Counted from the first letter of the stretch, positions 8,729-17,564 are shown. The stretch is 64,000 nt of DNA from Sphaerisporangium aureirubrum (GCF_042658925.1 NZ_JBHSRF010000013.1:62001-126000), one strand, 5' to 3'. Notes: a model not told the origin generated them from the letters alone. Numbers and translations: made by a program.

Positions 8729-9093
8729 GGATATCCACCTCCCATCTACTTTCTGGATATTTCAGACATTCAGCTTTTTCGGGCCATTGCCGTATTTAGC
8801 TCATATGCCTGCCTTGCCACCATTTCAGGGCCTTTTCCCGGTCGCTTGCGCTTCCTTATCAACGACGGCGTCTACGGCTCCGCCGCGCCGCATGATCTCG
8901 CAAGCGAGCTGCAAGTAGCGAGCTGTACACATCTTTTATGTGTATCGGTCCCGCGAGCCAGGATTTGCCGGGAGATGATCACCTACGCCGAAGTTCTTAC
9001 GTCTTTCCCCGACCCTGGAACGCGGGTCATTGATATCCCGTTGTACAGCTGACATAAGAATTCCGCTGAAGATGCGGGAAAGTGTGGTGACAG
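8729..9093. other. AT-richer spacer with short repeats, no convincing gene
   Basis: About 365 bp that are clearly less GC-rich than the flanks. It holds a direct repeat (GCAAGCGAGCTG at 8900-8911, then GCAAGTAGCGAGCTG), a perfect inverted repeat at 8926-8944, and a possible promoter TTGATA-17 bp-CATAAG at 9030-9058 reading into the cluster that follows. A 68-codon open frame is present but has no recognisable features. The base composition change may mark the left edge of an acquired segment (inference). Confidence 0.5.
8926..8944. repeat. Inverted repeat TACACAT-N5-ATGTGTA
   Basis: Perfect 7-bp arms around CTTTT in the AT-richer spacer upstream of the four-gene envelope cluster. It could be an operator or a hairpin. 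Confidence 0.45.
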
Positions 9094-9864
9094 GTGCAAA
9101 ACTCCAGAAATCCCGGGATGCCGCCCCTGTGGTGGCGACCGGCGAAACAGTTCAGGGCCGCCCGGGCCGGACGCAGGGACGGACGTCTCGGGGTCCCCTA
9201 CGACCACTTCGCGACCGAGAACCACGGCCTGGATTCCAGGCGGTGGACGACATACATCCAAGCCCTCGCCGCCGAAAGCACCTGCAGGCGCGCACGGGTC
9301 CTGAAGGCATTCATCCGTGACAGCAAGCCCGAGCAGGGAGCGCTGCTGCTGGCCGCGGGCAAGGTCAACGACCTGGCCCGTCGGCTGGAGATCATCGGGT
9401 CCCGCTGCGGTGCGGCGGGCAAGGGCGGCCGGACTTTCCCCCTGTCCGCGGAGGACGTCATCAGCGCCCGCCACGAGAAGTCGTCCGGCGGGGAACGACG
9501 CGCCCTTGAGGACGCGTTCAGCGAGGCGCGGCAGGCGATGACCGGAAAGATCGCCCTGTACGAGGCCGCCATCAGCCGGATGCGCACCGAGATGCACGAG
9601 GTGGCCGGGTGGTCCAACCGCATGGTGGCGCACTACCGCGAGTCGCTGGACCGCGCGTATCTCATCCGCAAAAGGAGAAAGGGCCGCACCGACATCCGTC
9701 TTCCGGTCTGGGTCCCGGCGGAGATCAAGCCGGAGACCTCCGAGGAGCAGATGGTGCTGTCCGGCGACCACCTCTCTCTCCTGTCGCCGAAGATCCGGGG
9801 CGTCGTGGAGGAAGCCCTGCGCCACCTCGCCGCCGTGCCGGCGGGGGAGAGGGGGGCCGCCTGA
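9094..9864 (+). CDS. Uncharacterised soluble helical protein, first gene of envelope cluster
   Basis: A 256-residue protein I do not recognise. It is basic at the N-terminus (WWRPAKQFRAARAGRRDGR), largely alpha-helical in appearance, with no signal peptide or membrane segment, and ends in SLLSPKIRGVVEEALRHLAAV. GTG at 9094 is the longest start; an ATG at 9118 (MPPLWWRPAK) is possible. Its TGA overlaps the ATG of the lipoprotein gene (TGATG), so it is coupled to the VWA-like lipoprotein and two membrane proteins that follow. A cytoplasmic partner of that envelope complex is the simplest inference. Confidence 0.7.
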   Translation: MQNSRNPGMPPLWWRPAKQFRAARAGRRDGRLGVPYDHFATENHGLDSRRWTTYIQALAAESTCRRARVLKAFIRDSKPEQGALLLAAGKVNDLARRLEIIGSRCGAAGKGGRTFPLSAEDVISARHEKSSGGERRALEDAFSEARQAMTGKIALYEAAISRMRTEMHEVAGWSNRMVAHYRESLDRAYLIRKRRKGRTDIRLPVWVPAEIKPETSEEQMVLSGDHLSLLSPKIRGVVEEALRHLAAVPAGERGAA

Positions 9865-10589
9865 TGCCCGCCTCACGCCTGGCCGCCGGCGGGCTCGTCG
9901 TCTGCCTCGCGCTCCTCGGCACCGGCTGCTCGCAGCCGGCGGCCAAGCCCCTGCGCGGCTGCGGGATCATCGTGGACGCGACTTCCTTCAGCGGGCACAC
10001 CGACGTCCCCGGAAAGATCAAGAGTAAGGTCCCGAAGTTCCTCGCCGAGTGCGACCGGGTCGCCTTCGGGGTGATCAGCGGCTCCGCGGGATCGTCCGAC
10101 TGCCGGGAAGAGCCGATGGAACTCGTCGCGGGACCCCAGGACAACCCGCAGAACAACCCGAACAAAGCGACTCAGATCGGCCTGCTGCGCCGCGCCGCCG
10201 CGGTCACCACGATGAACCGGTTGCTGGACTGCGCGCTCGCCGAGACCGACACCCGGACGGGATCGGACATCATCGGCGCCCTGTCCGAGATCGCTCGCCA
10301 GACGGCCCCGTTCGACAAAGCGGCGAAGGTCCTAGTGATCAGCGACATGGCGCAGAACACCAAGGAACTGAGCCTCTACAAAGCGGAGATCGACACGCCG
10401 GAGAAACGGCTGGCCATCATCTCGGTCCTTCAGCAGACCAACCGTCTTCCCCGGCTGAACGGAACACACATCAAGATCATCGGATTCGGCATCGACGTCA
10501 CGAAACAGGTGGTGCGCGACCAGCAGATCCGGGATTTCTGGGACCTGCTCTTCCAAAAGGCCGGCGCACACCCGGCGACCTACGTCTGA
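9864..10589 (+). CDS. VWA-like lipoprotein
   Basis: A 241-residue predicted lipoprotein: hydrophobic N-terminus with lipobox LGTGC (Cys22). The mature part starts with strand GCGIIVDATSFSGH and later has VLVISDMAQNT, the two places where von Willebrand factor A domains carry metal-site residues. The first motif reads D38-A-T-S-F-S rather than the canonical DxSxS, so metal binding is uncertain. Four cysteines in the mature part could form disulfides outside the cell. It starts within the stop of the upstream gene and is followed 15 bp later by the coiled-coil membrane protein, behind an AAGGAG site. Confidence 0.75.
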   Translation: MPASRLAAGGLVVCLALLGTGCSQPAAKPLRGCGIIVDATSFSGHTDVPGKIKSKVPKFLAECDRVAFGVISGSAGSSDCREEPMELVAGPQDNPQNNPNKATQIGLLRRAAAVTTMNRLLDCALAETDTRTGSDIIGALSEIARQTAPFDKAAKVLVISDMAQNTKELSLYKAEIDTPEKRLAIISVLQQTNRLPRLNGTHIKIIGFGIDVTKQVVRDQQIRDFWDLLFQKAGAHPATYV

Positions 10590-10604
10590 ACCAAGGAGAA
10601 TCCG

Positions 10605-11894
10605 TTGGGCCAGAACCAGCGCCGCGCCTTCTGGTGGCGGCTGATGTCCTACCTCGACGGTAGTGGCTTCGAAGCCCGCGAGATGGAAATGGACATGGAG
10701 GACGACCCCTACGGGGGGCCGACTCCGAAGGAGCCCGCCTCCGACAAAGAATTCAAGTCGCTGCGCGAGGAGGCCAGGAAGAAGGGCGTTCACGACGGCC
10801 GCTCCGGAATGTACGACGAATGGAGCCTTTCCACGGGAAGCCGTCCGCCGTACCTCACGACGCTGGAGGCCAGGCGCGAGGAGGCGACGGCGCACGAGCG
10901 GGTCCGCGAGATGCGCGATCTAGAGCGCCTGGAGCAACGTGTCGCCGTCACCCAGTTCGACCTCAGCAAATGCCAGGAACGGGTCAAGCGAATCACGGAC
11001 GAGATCGACTCGCTGCGCTCGCAGGAGAAGGACATCCAGCACGTCCTCAGCGGCCACAGCGCGAACGAAGACTCCCGCGACGGCGCCGCGAGGCTCGGTG
11101 CCGCCGGGCGCGCGGGACACCGGTGGGCCGAGCCCACGCGCACGCTGAGACGGCGCGCCCTAGGCGGCACGCTGCGCTTCGCCGTCCTGGTCCTCTTCGT
11201 GGCGGTGGAACTGCCCATCCAGTACGCGACCTTCCTGTACCTCGGCGAGGACTCGCTGATGACCTGGGCCTTCGTCATCGGCACCGCGGGGGCGATGCTC
11301 GTCGCCCCGCACCTCGCCGGCGGATGGACGCGGCGCATGAAGGTCGAGGGCTGGCGATCGCCGCTGCTGCCGAGCATGCTGATCGTGCTCGCCGGATGGT
11401 CGGCGGGGGTGTGGCTACTGGCCGTCCTGCGCACCGCCGTGCTGTTCGTGCCGACCATCGACTCCGTCACCCTGCAACCGGTCGTGTCGACGATCGACGC
11501 GCTGAAGCTGGGCCACATCCCGGTGACCGTGCTGTTCGCCAGCCTCCTGACGATCAGTGGTGTCGTGACCTTCACCTTCGGCTACCTCGGCGAGAACCCC
11601 TACGCCGGGAAACTGGCGGACCTCCAGCGCGAGCGCAAGAAGCTGGAGCGGACCCTGGCGGGTCTCGAAGGGCGTAAGGAGCGCGACGAGTACATCGTCG
11701 GCCTCACCGAGACGAGGATCAAGCGTCACAGGGAGCGCTGGCAGGCATACATCGAGGCCACGAGCACGCCCTACCGGGTCTGCGCCGCGCTGTACCTCCA
11801 CGCCGTCGCCGACACGATGCGCAACCCCGCCTTCACCGAATCCGCGAGCCAATGGCTGCGTCTCCAGGAGGAGAAACCGAAGCAGGCCGCCTGA
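10605..11894 (+). CDS. Membrane protein with two cytoplasmic coiled coils
   Basis: Unrecognised 429-residue protein. Residues about 88-148 form a coiled coil rich in Glu/Arg, then four hydrophobic segments follow (about 190-212, 218-238, 255-282, 305-328), then a second coiled coil at about 335-380. This arrangement suggests an oligomeric membrane protein with both coils on the same side. The TTG start at 10605 lies 6 bp after AAGGAG, which decides the start. Middle member of the four-gene cluster; it may position or scaffold the VWA-like lipoprotein encoded before it (inference). Confidence 0.75.
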   Translation: MGQNQRRAFWWRLMSYLDGSGFEAREMEMDMEDDPYGGPTPKEPASDKEFKSLREEARKKGVHDGRSGMYDEWSLSTGSRPPYLTTLEARREEATAHERVREMRDLERLEQRVAVTQFDLSKCQERVKRITDEIDSLRSQEKDIQHVLSGHSANEDSRDGAARLGAAGRAGHRWAEPTRTLRRRALGGTLRFAVLVLFVAVELPIQYATFLYLGEDSLMTWAFVIGTAGAMLVAPHLAGGWTRRMKVEGWRSPLLPSMLIVLAGWSAGVWLLAVLRTAVLFVPTIDSVTLQPVVSTIDALKLGHIPVTVLFASLLTISGVVTFTFGYLGENPYAGKLADLQRERKKLERTLAGLEGRKERDEYIVGLTETRIKRHRERWQAYIEATSTPYRVCAALYLHAVADTMRNPAFTESASQWLRLQEEKPKQAA

Positions 11895-11934
11895 CCTCCC
11901 GTCCGCATCCGACCCGCACCACCTGGAGCGTCCC

Positions 11935-12597
11935 TTGGACAGTGTCCGCGTCTGCCTGGCCGGCCTCGGGTTCGGCCTACTGGTCGCCGCATTGCTCGAC
12001 CTGCCCGTCAGGGTGGCCGGCATCGTCGAGATAGACCCCGTCCCCTCACCCGGGGTGCGCATCGGCATGCTGGTGATCGGGGTCGCCACCCTGCTGCTGA
12101 CCATCGTGATCCCGCGCGGGCGCAGACGCCGCGGGGTGCGTTACGTGTGCGGGGTCCTGTTCACCAGCATGCTGGCGACCTTCGGCGTCATCGTCGCCGG
12201 AACCCTGAGCTTCCCCTTCGTCGCGCGGCAGATCGGCGCTTGGGGCTCCGGCGGCCACTGGAGAGGACACCTCGACTACCAGAACGTCGGCCCGCACGAC
12301 GTCGACCTGTACATCGACCCCGGCACGCCGGAGCTCATGAGTTCCGGCCGTCTGACCGTCCACCTCGCCAACGGCAAGGATTGCGTCTTCTCCCTGGAGG
12401 ACTTCACGATCCCGCCGGCTCACCGGATGGTCATGAAAACGCGGGAGGAGAGCACCGACAAGGCGTGCGACTCCGGCAACGGCTCCGAACTGAACATCAC
12501 CCCCAGGGACGGCTCCAACCGCGTGCTCGAACTGAAGGTGAAGAACTCCGAACCCTTCCCAATCGCCACCGGGGTGGCCACGGCGGCGCCCACCTGA
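11935..12597 (+). CDS. Membrane protein with extracytoplasmic domain, last gene of envelope cluster
   Basis: Unrecognised 220-residue protein. Three hydrophobic segments in the first 100 residues (LAGLGFGLLVAALLDLPV; IGMLVIGVATLLLTIVI; GVLFTSMLATFGVIVAGTL) are followed by a soluble domain of about 115 residues with two Cys (DCVF and KACD) that could pair outside the cell. TTG start at 11935 with a TGGAG site upstream. It follows the coiled-coil protein by 40 bp and two strong hairpins lie after it, which suggests that it ends the transcription unit. Confidence 0.7.
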   Translation: MDSVRVCLAGLGFGLLVAALLDLPVRVAGIVEIDPVPSPGVRIGMLVIGVATLLLTIVIPRGRRRRGVRYVCGVLFTSMLATFGVIVAGTLSFPFVARQIGAWGSGGHWRGHLDYQNVGPHDVDLYIDPGTPELMSSGRLTVHLANGKDCVFSLEDFTIPPAHRMVMKTREESTDKACDSGNGSELNITPRDGSNRVLELKVKNSEPFPIATGVATAAPT

Positions 12598-12633
12598 AAA
12601 TGGAGCACGATGAGCCCGGCAGGACCCGGGGGT

Positions 12634-12697
12634 GCGGGGGTGTCCCCCGCAGGAGAACAGCCCTCGCGGTGTCCGCGCGAAGCGCGCCCTCCGCGAG
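12634..12697 (+). terminator. Two tandem hairpins after the envelope cluster
   Basis: The first hairpin is GCGGGGG-TGT-CCCCCGC (12634-12650). The second is nested: CTCGCGG pairs with CCGCGAG (12663-12669 with 12691-12697) and GCGCG-AAG-CGCGC lies inside. No U tract follows, as is common in actinomycetes. They separate the cluster from the kinase gene. Confidence 0.5.
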
Positions 12698-12840
12698 GAC
12701 CATTTCACCGGAGCCGCACACACGCCGGGTTGTCCGCCCTACGGCTGCGCCGAATTCGGCGTATCACGTCGGTATGTGCTGCGACAGGGGACATAGCGGG
12801 GCAGACTTAGGTCTTCCGCCAGTGGACCTTTGTCGGGGAT

Positions 12841-14670
12841 GTGGGGGCACCTGTGGTTGCCGGGCCGTTGAGGGCGGGGGATCCCGAGTGGGTGGGGAGC
12901 TTCCGGATCGTGGGGCGGCTTGGTGAAGGGGGGCAGGGGGTCGTCTACCTGGGGGTGGGGGGGACCGGGGAGCGGGTGGCGGTCAAGGTCTTTCATGCTT
13001 CTGTGCGGGCGGGGCGGGATTCGGGGATCGTCAGGGAGCTGGCGGCGGCGCGGCAGGTGGCCGAGTTCTGTACGGTGCGGATTCTGGAGATCGGGCTGGA
13101 GGGGCGGCCGCCTTACATCGCCAGTGAGTATGTGGACGGGCCCACGTTGCAGCATGTGATCGAGCGGGAGGGGCCGCGGCGGGGGGCGGGGCTGCATCGG
13201 CTGGCCATCGGGACGATCACGGCGCTGGCGGCGATCCATCGGGCGGGGGTGGTGCATCGGGACTTCAAGCCGGGGAACGTGCTGATCGGGGCGGACGGGC
13301 CGCGGGTCATCGACTTCGGGATCGCGCGGCTGGCGGAGGCGTCGCACACCACGGGGGGAGCGTCGGGGTCGCCGTCGTACATGGCGCCCGAGCATTTCTC
13401 CGGGGAGCGGATCGGACCCAAGGCGGACGTGTTCGCGTGGGGGTCGACGATCGCGTACGCGGCGACCGGCGTGCCGCCGTTCGGCGGGGACACGCTGGCG
13501 GCCATCGCCTACCGGATCCTGCACAACGAGCCCGACCTGAGTGCGCTGCCGGTGGCGTTGCGGAGCGTGGTGGCGCCCTGCCTGGCGAAGGATCCGGAGC
13601 GGCGCCCTTCGGCGAAGGACGTGTTGCTGCGGCTGCTCGACGACCGGGAGGAGTCGACCGAGGAGACGGTGGCCCTGCGTCAGGGCGCGGTGGTCGCGGG
13701 CGGCCCCCCAGGCGGGGTGGCGGGCAGAGCGGCCGGCGAGGCGGCGGGCAGGGGAGCCGGCGGGGCGGCGGTGGTGAACGGACGTCCTCGTGGGGGGCCG
13801 GACAGTCCGTCCGGGGAGACACCCACGGGGCCGGCGGGGGCGGGGGTGTCGCGGCGGAGGCTGCTCCTGTCGGTGGCGAGCGGTGTCGTGGCCGTGGGCG
13901 GGGGTGGGGCGGTGCTGGCGTACGCGGCGTCGCGGAACGGGGGGACGCCGGGGGCCGCGTCCGGGACCCCATCGGCGCGCCGGAGCACGAAGAGTTCGCC
14001 GGCCCCGCCGGAAGAGGAGACGGAGCCACCGCCGGGGAACGCGATCGATCTGGCGGCGGCGATCGACACCGCGGTGACGGCCAGGCCGGTCGCGGACTTC
14101 ACCTTCACCGGCGCCTTCACCGAGAGCAGCTCGTCGGCCCGCGCGACGGGGCGGCTGGTCCACGGGAACGAGGGATCCAGCCGCACCGACTACGACATGC
14201 GGTTGCAGGGCGGGGGCATCGAGGCCGGGGAACGGGTCGTGGTGCTCGGCACCTCGGGATACGCGGTGAACCGGACGAAGAAGGCGTTCGAGCTGTACCG
14301 GTCGCCCGAGGACGGCGAGAGGCCGGGGTACGCCGACGGCGCCGCGATGGTCGTCGCCACGGGCTCCGTGCTCACCCTGCTGGAGATCATCGCGGTGAGC
14401 CGGAGCGTGCGCCGCGACGGCCGCACGTACTCGGCGAGCATCTCCATGAGCGCCGCGGGCGCCGACCTGCACCAGCTCTTCACCCCGTGGAACCAGGCGG
14501 TCGACAAAACGTACGTCTCCTACACCGTCACGATCGACCCCGCCGACCTGCCCGTCGAGTTCAGGCTGATCTGGAAGGTCCCCATCGCGGGCACCGGTTT
14601 CTACGAGTCGTCCTTCACCACGAGATACGCCTCCTGGCGGCAGGGCTCGCCCATCCACGAACCGAAGTGA
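12841..14670 (+). CDS. Ser/Thr protein kinase with extracytoplasmic domain
   Basis: Receptor-like Hanks-type kinase of 609 residues. The kinase domain (about 20-265) has the glycine loop GEGGQGVVYLG, ATP-binding Lys49 in VAVKVF, the catalytic loop HRDFKPGN with Asp141, DFG at 158-160 and the APE motif. A Gly/Ala/Pro-rich linker leads to one membrane helix at about 341-363, and residues 364-609 lie outside. That part begins AIDTAVTARPVADFTFTGAF and resembles mycobacterial LppX/LprG-type lipoproteins that bind lipids, so it may sense a lipid or glycolipid (inference). GTG start at 12841. No dedicated phosphatase or PASTA repeats are present. Confidence 0.9.
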   Translation: MGAPVVAGPLRAGDPEWVGSFRIVGRLGEGGQGVVYLGVGGTGERVAVKVFHASVRAGRDSGIVRELAAARQVAEFCTVRILEIGLEGRPPYIASEYVDGPTLQHVIEREGPRRGAGLHRLAIGTITALAAIHRAGVVHRDFKPGNVLIGADGPRVIDFGIARLAEASHTTGGASGSPSYMAPEHFSGERIGPKADVFAWGSTIAYAATGVPPFGGDTLAAIAYRILHNEPDLSALPVALRSVVAPCLAKDPERRPSAKDVLLRLLDDREESTEETVALRQGAVVAGGPPGGVAGRAAGEAAGRGAGGAAVVNGRPRGGPDSPSGETPTGPAGAGVSRRRLLLSVASGVVAVGGGGAVLAYAASRNGGTPGAASGTPSARRSTKSSPAPPEEETEPPPGNAIDLAAAIDTAVTARPVADFTFTGAFTESSSSARATGRLVHGNEGSSRTDYDMRLQGGGIEAGERVVVLGTSGYAVNRTKKAFELYRSPEDGERPGYADGAAMVVATGSVLTLLEIIAVSRSVRRDGRTYSASISMSAAGADLHQLFTPWNQAVDKTYVSYTVTIDPADLPVEFRLIWKVPIAGTGFYESSFTTRYASWRQGSPIHEPK

Positions 14671-14683
14671 AGCGCCCGGCCGG

Positions 14684-15214
14684 TCAGCCGCCGGCCTCGG
14701 GTCGCGGACCGGCTGGACGGTACCGGTCCTCGTCGGCGGTCGTGCTCACGGTGTTCCCCTTTCCTGTGTCCTCGGCAGGGTGCGCGGTCAGGCGCGCGTC
14801 GAGCAGGTCGAAGCAGCCGCGCCAGCCCTCAGCGAGGGCGTCGCGCGTCTCGGGGGAGGTCAGGCCGGTCTGCAGGAAGGTCATCTCGGTCTTCCCGTCC
14901 CGCTCGGCGAGCACGACGGTCACCACCGTCTCGGGCGCGGAGCGGCCGTCGCCGTCCCGCTGGGTGAGCGTGAGGACCAGGCGCTCCGGCGGCACGACCT
15001 CGCGGAACTCGCCGTGCTCCAGGTAGGCCTCTCCGGCGGGCGACTCGTACCGGACGTGCCACCGCCCGCCGGGGCGCGCGTCGAGCTCGCACTCTGTGAC
15101 GGCGAAGCCGCCGGGCGCGAACCACGTGCCGACGTCCTCGGCGCTCACCCAGACGCGGAACACGAGTTCGCGCGGGGCGTCGAAGAGCCGGACGATCGAG
15201 ATGGAATGTGTCAT
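14684..15214 (-). CDS. AHSA1/SRPBCC domain protein
   Basis: A 176-residue protein of the START/SRPBCC superfamily (AHSA1 type). SIVRLFDAPRELVFRVWVSAEDVGTWFAPGGF is the family's N-terminal strand-helix, split here only for reference to residues 5-36, and GWRGCFDLLDARL is the C-terminal helix. These proteins enclose a hydrophobic cavity; exact ligands are unknown. The ATG at 15214 overlaps the stop of an ArsR regulator (ATGA), a pairing very common in actinobacteria. The tail after residue 150 is rich in Pro and Glu and probably disordered. Confidence 0.9.
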   Translation of the reverse strand: MTHSISIVRLFDAPRELVFRVWVSAEDVGTWFAPGGFAVTECELDARPGGRWHVRYESPAGEAYLEHGEFREVVPPERLVLTLTQRDGDGRSAPETVVTVVLAERDGKTEMTFLQTGLTSPETRDALAEGWRGCFDLLDARLTAHPAEDTGKGNTVSTTADEDRYRPAGPRPEAGG

Positions 15215-15561
15215 CGGGTGTCCCCTTCCTCGGCTTGGGGCCGCTCCTTGCGCCGGGCGAGCCCTTCGTCCATCCGGTCGAAGCGGTGCTGCCAGAGCCG
15301 CCGATAGGAGTCCAGCCATTGGTCGATGCCGGCGAGCGGCTCGGCCCGGATGCGGCTCGGCCGGCGTTGCGCGTCCCGGCCCCGGACGACGAGCCCCGCG
15401 GCCTCCAGCACGGCGATGTGCTTGGACACCGCGCGCGGGGTCATGGTGAAGGGCTCGGCGAGCTCCGCCACCGACGCGTCGCCGTCCAGCAGGCGGGCGA
15501 GGATCGCCCGCCTGGTCGGGTCGGCGAGCGCCGCGAAGGCCGCGCTGAGCGTGTCCTCCAA
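15211..15561 (-). CDS. ArsR-family transcriptional regulator
   Basis: Winged-helix repressor of 116 residues. LADPTRRAILARLL and MTPRAVSKHIAVLEAAGLV are the start of the domain and its recognition helix. No metal-binding CxC box is present, so it belongs to the metal-independent group that pairs with AHSA1 proteins. The TTG at 15561 is chosen because a perfect AGGAGG ribosome site lies 6 bp before it. It is co-translated with the downstream AHSA1 gene and probably represses its own operon at the palindrome just upstream. Confidence 0.92.
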   Translation of the reverse strand: MEDTLSAAFAALADPTRRAILARLLDGDASVAELAEPFTMTPRAVSKHIAVLEAAGLVVRGRDAQRRPSRIRAEPLAGIDQWLDSYRRLWQHRFDRMDEGLARRKERPQAEEGDTR

Positions 15562-15567
15562 TTGGAA

Positions 15568-15586
15568 CCTCCTAGTTCCGGAACCT
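15568..15586. promoter_or_regulatory. Palindrome upstream of the ArsR gene
   Basis: GTTCCGGAAC at 15575-15584 is a perfect 10-bp palindrome, and AGGTTCC occurs twice on the minus strand around it. It lies 14 bp before the start codon, so it is a likely autoregulatory operator (inference). Confidence 0.45.
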
Positions 15587-15628
15587 ACTGGTACCGTAAG
15601 CCGAGAGGGCCGCGGAAGGCAAGCGGCG

Positions 15629-16423
15629 TCAGGGGATGATGGCGTCGACGTAGCCGCCGTCGACGCGCAGGGCTCCGCCTGTGGTGGCAGAGGCCTGGGC
15701 GGAGCTCAGGTAGACGACCATGTTGGCGATCTCCTCGGGTTCGATGAAGCGTTGCAGCAGGGAGTTCGGGCGGTGTTCGCGCATGAAGACGCGCTGTGCC
15801 TCGTCCCAGGGCAGGTTCCGGTCGACCAGTTCGTACACGTACGTCTCGACGCCGCCGGTGTGGGTGGGGCCGGCCAGCACGGCGTTGACGGTGACCCCGG
15901 TGCCGGCGGCCTGCTTGGCGAAGCCCCTGCTGACCGCGAGCAGGGCCGTCTTGGACATGCCGTAGTGGATCATCTCGATGGGGGTCGCCACCGACGAGTC
16001 GCTGGCGATGTACTGCACGCGCCCCCAGCCGCGCTCGATCATCCCGGGCAGGTAGGCGCGGGTGAGGCGGACCGCGGACAGCACGTTGACCTCGAAGTAG
16101 CGCCGCCACTCGTCGTCGGTGATCTCCAGCGCGGGCCGGGCCTCGAAGACCCCCAGGTTGTTGACCAGGATGTCCACCTCCGGCAGCCGTTCCACCGCCC
16201 GCGCGGCGCCCTCCTCGGTGGCGAGGTCCGCCACGACGGGCACGAAGTCGGCGTCCGGGACCTGCTCCGCGAGGCGCGCGACGGCCTCCTCGACGCCCGC
16301 CGCGCCGCGGCCGTTGACCCCGACCCGGGCGCCCGAGCGGGCCAGGCCCGCGGCGATCGCCGCCCCGATGCCCTGGGTGGATCCGGTGACCAGCGCGGTC
16401 CGTCCTGCCGAGTTCAGATGCAT
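15629..16423 (-). CDS. SDR-family oxidoreductase
   Basis: NAD(P)-dependent short-chain dehydrogenase of 264 residues. TGSTQGIGAAIA near the N-terminus binds the cofactor, NNLG follows strand 4, and YGMSK carries the catalytic Tyr and Lys. The serine partner is in YIASDSS before it. The C-terminal YLSSAQASATTGGALRVDGGY is the family end. The nearest relatives in general annotation act on 3-oxoacyl or sugar-type alcohols, but substrate cannot be assigned. It is monocistronic and divergent from topoisomerase IB. Confidence 0.92.
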   Translation of the reverse strand: MHLNSAGRTALVTGSTQGIGAAIAAGLARSGARVGVNGRGAAGVEEAVARLAEQVPDADFVPVVADLATEEGAARAVERLPEVDILVNNLGVFEARPALEITDDEWRRYFEVNVLSAVRLTRAYLPGMIERGWGRVQYIASDSSVATPIEMIHYGMSKTALLAVSRGFAKQAAGTGVTVNAVLAGPTHTGGVETYVYELVDRNLPWDEAQRVFMREHRPNSLLQRFIEPEEIANMVVYLSSAQASATTGGALRVDGGYVDAIIP

Positions 16424-16538
16424 CGCACACTCCCCGTCGGTACTTGTCTCCTCCGCCCCCTACCCGGCCGCCCCCGTCATGATCAGGGCAGTCGGCACCG
16501 CTCTGATGGGCCGCCCGGTTCGTGGGTAGAAGGGGCGG

Positions 16539-17564
16539 GTGAGCGAGCTACGGCACAGCAACCCCGCCGAGCCCGGGATCGTCCGGCGGCGCAGGGGGCG
16601 GGGGTTCCGCTACCACTACGCGGACGGACGGCCGGTGCGGGACCGGGCGACGCTGGCGAGGATCAAGGCGCTGGTGCTGCCGCCCGCGTGGACGGACGTG
16701 TGGATCTGCCGGTCGGCCGACGGCCACATCCAGGCCGTGGGGACGGACGCGGCGGGGCGGCGGCAGTACCGCTACCACGACGTGTGGCGCGCCGAGCAGG
16801 ACATGCTCAAGTTCGACCGGGTGGCGCGGATGGCCGAGCGGCTGCCGCGGTTCCGGGAACGGGTGGCCGGCCATCTGAGCCTGCGGGGACTGACCCGCGA
16901 ACGGGTGCTCGCGACGGCCGCCCGCATGCTCGACAGCGGGTTCTTCCGGGTTGGCGGGGAGTCGTACGACTCGTTCGGGCTCGCCACCCTGCGCAGGGAC
17001 CACGTCGTCTGCTCGCGCGGCCGGGTGCGGTGCTCGTATCCGGCCAAGGGCGGCAAGCCGCGCGAGGTGGAGATCACCGACCCGGACGTGTGCAAGGTCG
17101 TCACCGCGCTGCACCGCGAGGGGGACCAGGAGGAGCTGCTGCGCTACAAGAGGGACGGCGAGTGGGTCGACGTGCGCAGCGAGGACATCAACGAGTACCT
17201 GCGCGAGACGCTGGACTTCGAGGCGACCGCCAAGGACTTCCGCACCTGGCACGCCACGGTGCTGGCCGCCGTCGGGCTCGCCGTCTCGGTCCGCGCGCGG
17301 TCCCCCCGGGGCCGCACCCGCGCGGTGACCCGGGTGATGCGCGAGGTCGCCGAGTACCTGGGCAACACCCCCGCGGTGGCCAGGGCCTCCTATGTCGACC
17401 CGCGCGTCGTTGCGGCGTACGAGCGGGGCCGCACCATCGACCGCGCGCTCACCAGGCTCGGCGAGGAGAACGGCGACGGACGGCTGGCCACGCACGGCCC
17501 GGTCGAGCGCGCCGTGCTGTCCCTGCTGCGCGCCACCCCGGCGAACGGCGCCCCGTCCCGCTGA
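16539..17564 (+). CDS. DNA topoisomerase IB
   Basis: Eukaryotic/poxvirus-type topoisomerase IB of 341 residues, which relaxes supercoils through a 3'-phosphotyrosyl intermediate. RYHDVWR, the middle-domain LLRYKRDGEW, KDFRTWHAT and ASYVDP are all visible; the Tyr of SYVDP is the nucleophile and the His of WHAT is the transition-state residue. GTG start at 16539. Bacterial members are scattered and their need is unclear. It is followed 64 bp later by an AlkC-like repair gene on the same strand, so both may serve DNA maintenance. Confidence 0.93.
   Translation: MSELRHSNPAEPGIVRRRRGRGFRYHYADGRPVRDRATLARIKALVLPPAWTDVWICRSADGHIQAVGTDAAGRRQYRYHDVWRAEQDMLKFDRVARMAERLPRFRERVAGHLSLRGLTRERVLATAARMLDSGFFRVGGESYDSFGLATLRRDHVVCSRGRVRCSYPAKGGKPREVEITDPDVCKVVTALHREGDQEELLRYKRDGEWVDVRSEDINEYLRETLDFEATAKDFRTWHATVLAAVGLAVSVRARSPRGRTRAVTRVMREVAEYLGNTPAVARASYVDPRVVAAYERGRTIDRALTRLGEENGDGRLATHGPVERAVLSLLRATPANGAPSR

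Noticed and set aside
8846..9052. 68-codon frame in the AT-richer spacer
   Set aside because: TTG start without a ribosome site, no recognisable motif, and it spans the inverted repeat.
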